Below the pieces are notes generated by a model. The model saw only the letters and a program-made list of their open reading frames with translations. It did not search any database and was not told the origin of the DNA. 8,231 nt of DNA from Lachnospiraceae bacterium (lineage in GTDB: Bacteria > Bacillota > Clostridia > Lachnospirales > Lachnospiraceae), in the NCBI GenBank assembly GCA_017477805.1, contig JAFUUM010000300.1:1-8231 (forward strand), read 5' to 3'. Shown here piece after piece: positions 5,541 to 8,231 of this stretch; position 1 is the stretch's first letter; the number at the start of each line of letters is the position of its first letter. Position numbers and translations under genes: made by a program.

Positions 5541-8180
5541 ATGATGAAAGATCAGAATTCATCCATGATCAAAAAAATGGCCGATCTGTGTCACGCTGCC
5601 GGTGTATTTGGCTTCTGCCAGGACGAAAAGGGAACGCTTTTGACGCCCCTGTCCGGGAATGAGGGAGAAGTTGAAAAGCTTCGGGAACTCATTGACATGA
5701 AGCAGTGCTCCGATGCCTGCCACCGGATCCACACCAGCGAATACGAAGACCTTCTGATGGAGGAAACCTCCGTTCCCTGGATCCGTATCGGTGTGGTGGA
5801 CGTTAAGCAGGATGGCATTTCTGCCAACGTGACCTGGTGTTTTATTGCCGTTTTATCCGATCTTTACCGCGGAAAAAGTGTGGAAGAGACCGGATTTACA
5901 ACATATACCGATTCCGGACGTTTCAACGCATTTTTGGACTGCCTGACGGAATTTACAAGGACTCAGGCTCAGGCCGGAGCCATCCGGGAAAAACAGGGTG
6001 ATGAAATGGTGGGAGCCTTCCAGGAAGCAAAGCTTGGAATGACCGTGAAGCGCCTTGGCGCCACCACCGAGCTGGTACAGCTCCTGGATCGGGAAGAGCC
6101 CATCGAAAAGATCATGTCCACCTGCTTAGAGATCGTATCCGGCTTTTTGGATATCAGCAGAGCCTGTATCTACAGATATCGCGGCAACGACAAGGAACCC
6201 GAGATCATTGCAAAATGGAACGGCATTCCCGGAGAAACTCCTCTGGATGCCGGTTATTCCTACGAAACTTTCGCTTCACTTTCCGGAAAGCCGGAAAAGC
6301 CTGTGGTCATCTCCTATGCCACGACCATTCCTTCCGAAGAACGGGAAGCCCTGGAGAACAACTCCGTTTACGCCCTGGCCGTGATCCCCATCTCCATCAA
6401 CGGACAGGCCAATATGTACGCCGGTTTTTACGAGACCGAAAAAGAGAGAAACTGGGAGATCGAAGAGATCCGATACATGAACGATGCCGTTCGGATCCTG
6501 CAGTCCATCATCACAAGACGTGTTCAGAGTAACTCCCTGGCAGGTTCCTACCGGACCCTGGAGTCCATCCTGGACAACGTAGGCTGCGGCGTTTTCGTCT
6601 GGAGTCCCGAAGAGAAGAAGATCCTGTTTGCGAACCGTTTTGTCCGGGCAACCTTTTCCCGGGAATTAAAAGACGGGGAACTGATGGATATCTTCGGAGA
6701 AAAACTGGTACCCTCCCTGGATGAAGGCAACTATGAGCTTCACTATTTCGGCAGGGATACCTGGTACGACTTTTACTACACCCGGATCAGCTGGATGGAC
6801 AGCAAGAACGTTCTCCTTTGCTCCATGTACGATATCACCGACAAAAAGGTCTATCAGCAGAAGATCGAGCAGCAGGCCTACACGGATTTCCTGACGGGCC
6901 TTTACAACCGTATGTGCTGCGAACGGGATCTTGCGAAGTTTATCGATACCGCAAAGAACGAGAACACACAGGGTGCGCTGCTGTATCTGGACCTGGATGA
7001 CTTTAAGCACATCAACGACGGTCTCGGCCATCAGTACGGCGATATGCTCCTGCAGTCCATTTCCCACAGCATCCAGCACGTGGCGGGAATCACAGACTCC
7101 TGCTATCGTATGGGCGGCGATGAATTTGTTATCATCATCCCTCCGGAAGCCTACGGCAACGTATCGGACATCATCGAAAAGATCAAAGCCATTTTCGCCA
7201 AACCCTGGTTTTTAAAGGGCGCGGATTATTACTGTACCATGAGTATGGGTATCGTTACCTTCCCCGATGACGGTGACAAGGTGGACGACCTGATCAAAAA
7301 AGCGGACGTTTCCATGTATCAGGCTAAGAAATCCGGTAAAAACCGGGTTGCACGGTATTCCGACAGCGCAGACATCGGCTCCGGAAAACGTCTGGACATG
7401 GAAAAGAACATGCGTGAGGCCGCAAGCCTCGGCTGTGATGAATTCGAGGTATATTACCAGCCCATCATGGAAGTCACGGGAAAAGAGCCTGTCTGTGTTG
7501 GCGCAGAGGCGTTGATCCGCTGGAACAGCGCGGAAATGGGTTTTGTGGCTCCCGGTGAGTTCATCCCCCTGGCAGAGTACCTGGGCCTTATCACTCCCAT
7601 CGGGGCCCATATCCTGGAAAAGGCCTGCTCCGACTGTAAACGCTGGAATGACAACGGTTATCCTCATCACCATGTGAATGTCAACCTCTCGGTGGTGCAG
7701 CTCCTTCAGCCCGAGATCGAAGAGACCATCAGCAAAGTTCTTGACCGGACGAACCTTGATCCCAAGAACCTTACGGTGGAAGTGACGGAATCCCTTGCCG
7801 TCAATGATATGCGGCGTATGAAAGAGGTCCTTGGTCACATCCGTGAGATGGGTTGTAAGATCGCTCTGGACGATTTTGGTACCGGTTATTCGTCCCTGAG
7901 CCATATCCGTGAAATGCCTCTGGACATCATCAAGGTGGATCAGAGCTTCGTGAAAGATCTGGCTGAGGGTACTTATCCCCAGGCCTTCATCCGCATGATC
8001 ACCGAACTTGCCAAAGTCCTGAACACCAAGGTCTGCGTGGAAGGTATCGAGAACGAAGAACAATACAATGCTTTGACCGGTTTGGGAGTGGCCTATATTC
8101 AGGGCTTCTACTTCGATAAACCGCTGAAAAGAACTGTCTTTATCGACAAATACATCAACAAAAAGGGAGCGAAGAAATGA
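5541..8180 (+). CDS. Soluble GAF-PAS-GGDEF-EAL cyclic-di-GMP turnover protein
   Basis: The protein has the parts to make cyclic-di-GMP from GTP (GGDEF) and to hydrolyse it (EAL). It is 879 residues with no membrane segment. Residues 1 to about 165 match no domain I recognise and carry several Cys and His. A GAF-like domain spans about 170-325, a PAS-like domain about 337-435 ending in YDITDKK, GGDEF about 447-604, and EAL about 635-870. The cyclase site is complete: DLDDFKHIND and GGDEF at 525-529. The inhibitory I-site is GITD (516-519) instead of RxxD, so feedback inhibition is probably lost. The phosphodiesterase residues are also present: Glu656 of EAL, Asn715, Glu750, Asp777 and Asp778 of DDFGTGYS, Lys798, Glu834 and Gln854. 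The ATG at 5541 follows AAAGAGG (5529-5535) by 5 bases; ATG at 5544 and TTG at 5517 or 5538 are alternatives. It is divergent from the Enzyme I-like gene, and its stop overlaps the next start by ATGA. Net activity in the cell is unknown. Confidence 0.95.
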   Translation: MMKDQNSSMIKKMADLCHAAGVFGFCQDEKGTLLTPLSGNEGEVEKLRELIDMKQCSDACHRIHTSEYEDLLMEETSVPWIRIGVVDVKQDGISANVTWCFIAVLSDLYRGKSVEETGFTTYTDSGRFNAFLDCLTEFTRTQAQAGAIREKQGDEMVGAFQEAKLGMTVKRLGATTELVQLLDREEPIEKIMSTCLEIVSGFLDISRACIYRYRGNDKEPEIIAKWNGIPGETPLDAGYSYETFASLSGKPEKPVVISYATTIPSEEREALENNSVYALAVIPISINGQANMYAGFYETEKERNWEIEEIRYMNDAVRILQSIITRRVQSNSLAGSYRTLESILDNVGCGVFVWSPEEKKILFANRFVRATFSRELKDGELMDIFGEKLVPSLDEGNYELHYFGRDTWYDFYYTRISWMDSKNVLLCSMYDITDKKVYQQKIEQQAYTDFLTGLYNRMCCERDLAKFIDTAKNENTQGALLYLDLDDFKHINDGLGHQYGDMLLQSISHSIQHVAGITDSCYRMGGDEFVIIIPPEAYGNVSDIIEKIKAIFAKPWFLKGADYYCTMSMGIVTFPDDGDKVDDLIKKADVSMYQAKKSGKNRVARYSDSADIGSGKRLDMEKNMREAASLGCDEFEVYYQPIMEVTGKEPVCVGAEALIRWNSAEMGFVAPGEFIPLAEYLGLITPIGAHILEKACSDCKRWNDNGYPHHHVNVNLSVVQLLQPEIEETISKVLDRTNLDPKNLTVEVTESLAVNDMRRMKEVLGHIREMGCKIALDDFGTGYSSLSHIREMPLDIIKVDQSFVKDLAEGTYPQAFIRMITELAKVLNTKVCVEGIENEEQYNALTGLGVAYIQGFYFDKPLKRTVFIDKYINKKGAKK

Positions 8181-8231
8181 TCATCAAAAAGCTGGAAGAA
8201 GAGATTTCCTCTACCACCTACCCCGGCAGAG
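8177..8231 (+). CDS. Start of a downstream gene, possibly IMP cyclohydrolase (PurO-like), 3' end missing
   Basis: An ATG at 8177-8179 overlaps the TGA of the GGDEF/EAL gene as ATGA, and the frame stays open for 18 codons to the window edge. AGGGAG (8164-8169) lies 7 bases upstream, so this is a credible translated start, probably coupled to the preceding gene. The visible peptide begins MIIKKLEEEI and ends TTYPGR. The YPGR ending resembles, from memory, the N-terminal YPGRG segment of the clostridial relatives of archaeal IMP cyclohydrolase, which closes FAICAR to IMP. With only 18 residues visible, the gene is well supported but the product is tentative. Confidence 0.5.
   Translation, partial: MIIKKLEEEISSTTYPGR

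Noticed and set aside
7212..8063. A 283-codon minus-strand open frame opposite the EAL domain
   Set aside because: It is antisense to the well-conserved GGDEF/EAL coding sequence. Its peptide is rich in His and Asp as expected from reverse-complemented codons.

Overview
The window looks like chromosome from a Gram-positive anaerobe of the class Clostridia, most likely a member of the Lachnospiraceae. This is an inference from protein type and gene content: a 'PGEF'-type aspartyl-tRNA synthetase, a small two-helix membrane protein that resembles a family I associate with Lachnospiraceae, and a large soluble GAF-PAS-GGDEF-EAL protein. Strong AGGAGG-like ribosome binding sites and hairpin plus T-run terminators fit this. 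Base composition looks moderate and even throughout. I see no mobile element, CRISPR array, tRNA or rRNA.

Layout. (1) Bases 1-1436, plus strand: aspS, cut at its 5' end by the window edge, followed after 18 bases by a small membrane protein gene (1455-1952). A perfect 13-bp stem terminator (1960-1996) ends this pair. (2) Bases 2055-3515, plus strand: guaB (IMP dehydrogenase) as a single transcription unit, closed by a 17-bp hairpin (3564-3616) that is U-rich on both sides. It probably also terminates the convergent gene. (3) Bases 3632-5374, minus strand: a divergent Enzyme I (PTS phosphoenolpyruvate phosphotransferase) paralogue. Its N-terminal homology runs upstream of its first ATG to an ACG codon with a well-placed ribosome binding site. 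(4) Bases 5541-8180, plus strand: a cyclic-di-GMP turnover protein with an unassigned N-terminal region, GAF, PAS, GGDEF and EAL. It is divergent from the Enzyme I-like gene across about 165 bases. (5) Bases 8177-8231: the first 18 codons of a gene overlapping the previous stop by ATGA, tentatively an IMP cyclohydrolase (PurO-like).

How the genes may relate. Most of the window is housekeeping: charging of tRNA-Asp and the committed step of GMP synthesis. The less ordinary part is 3.6-8.2 kb. There an orphan Enzyme I-like protein lies back to back with a bifunctional-looking c-di-GMP enzyme, and that enzyme is apparently translationally coupled to a purine gene. GuaB and PurO would both feed the GTP pool that a GGDEF domain uses, but a regulatory link is only a hypothesis. 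I did not find evidence of a wholly new system. The points most worth checking are the start and altered signatures of the Enzyme I paralogue, the cysteine-bearing N-terminal region of the GGDEF/EAL protein, and the ATGA-coupled downstream gene.
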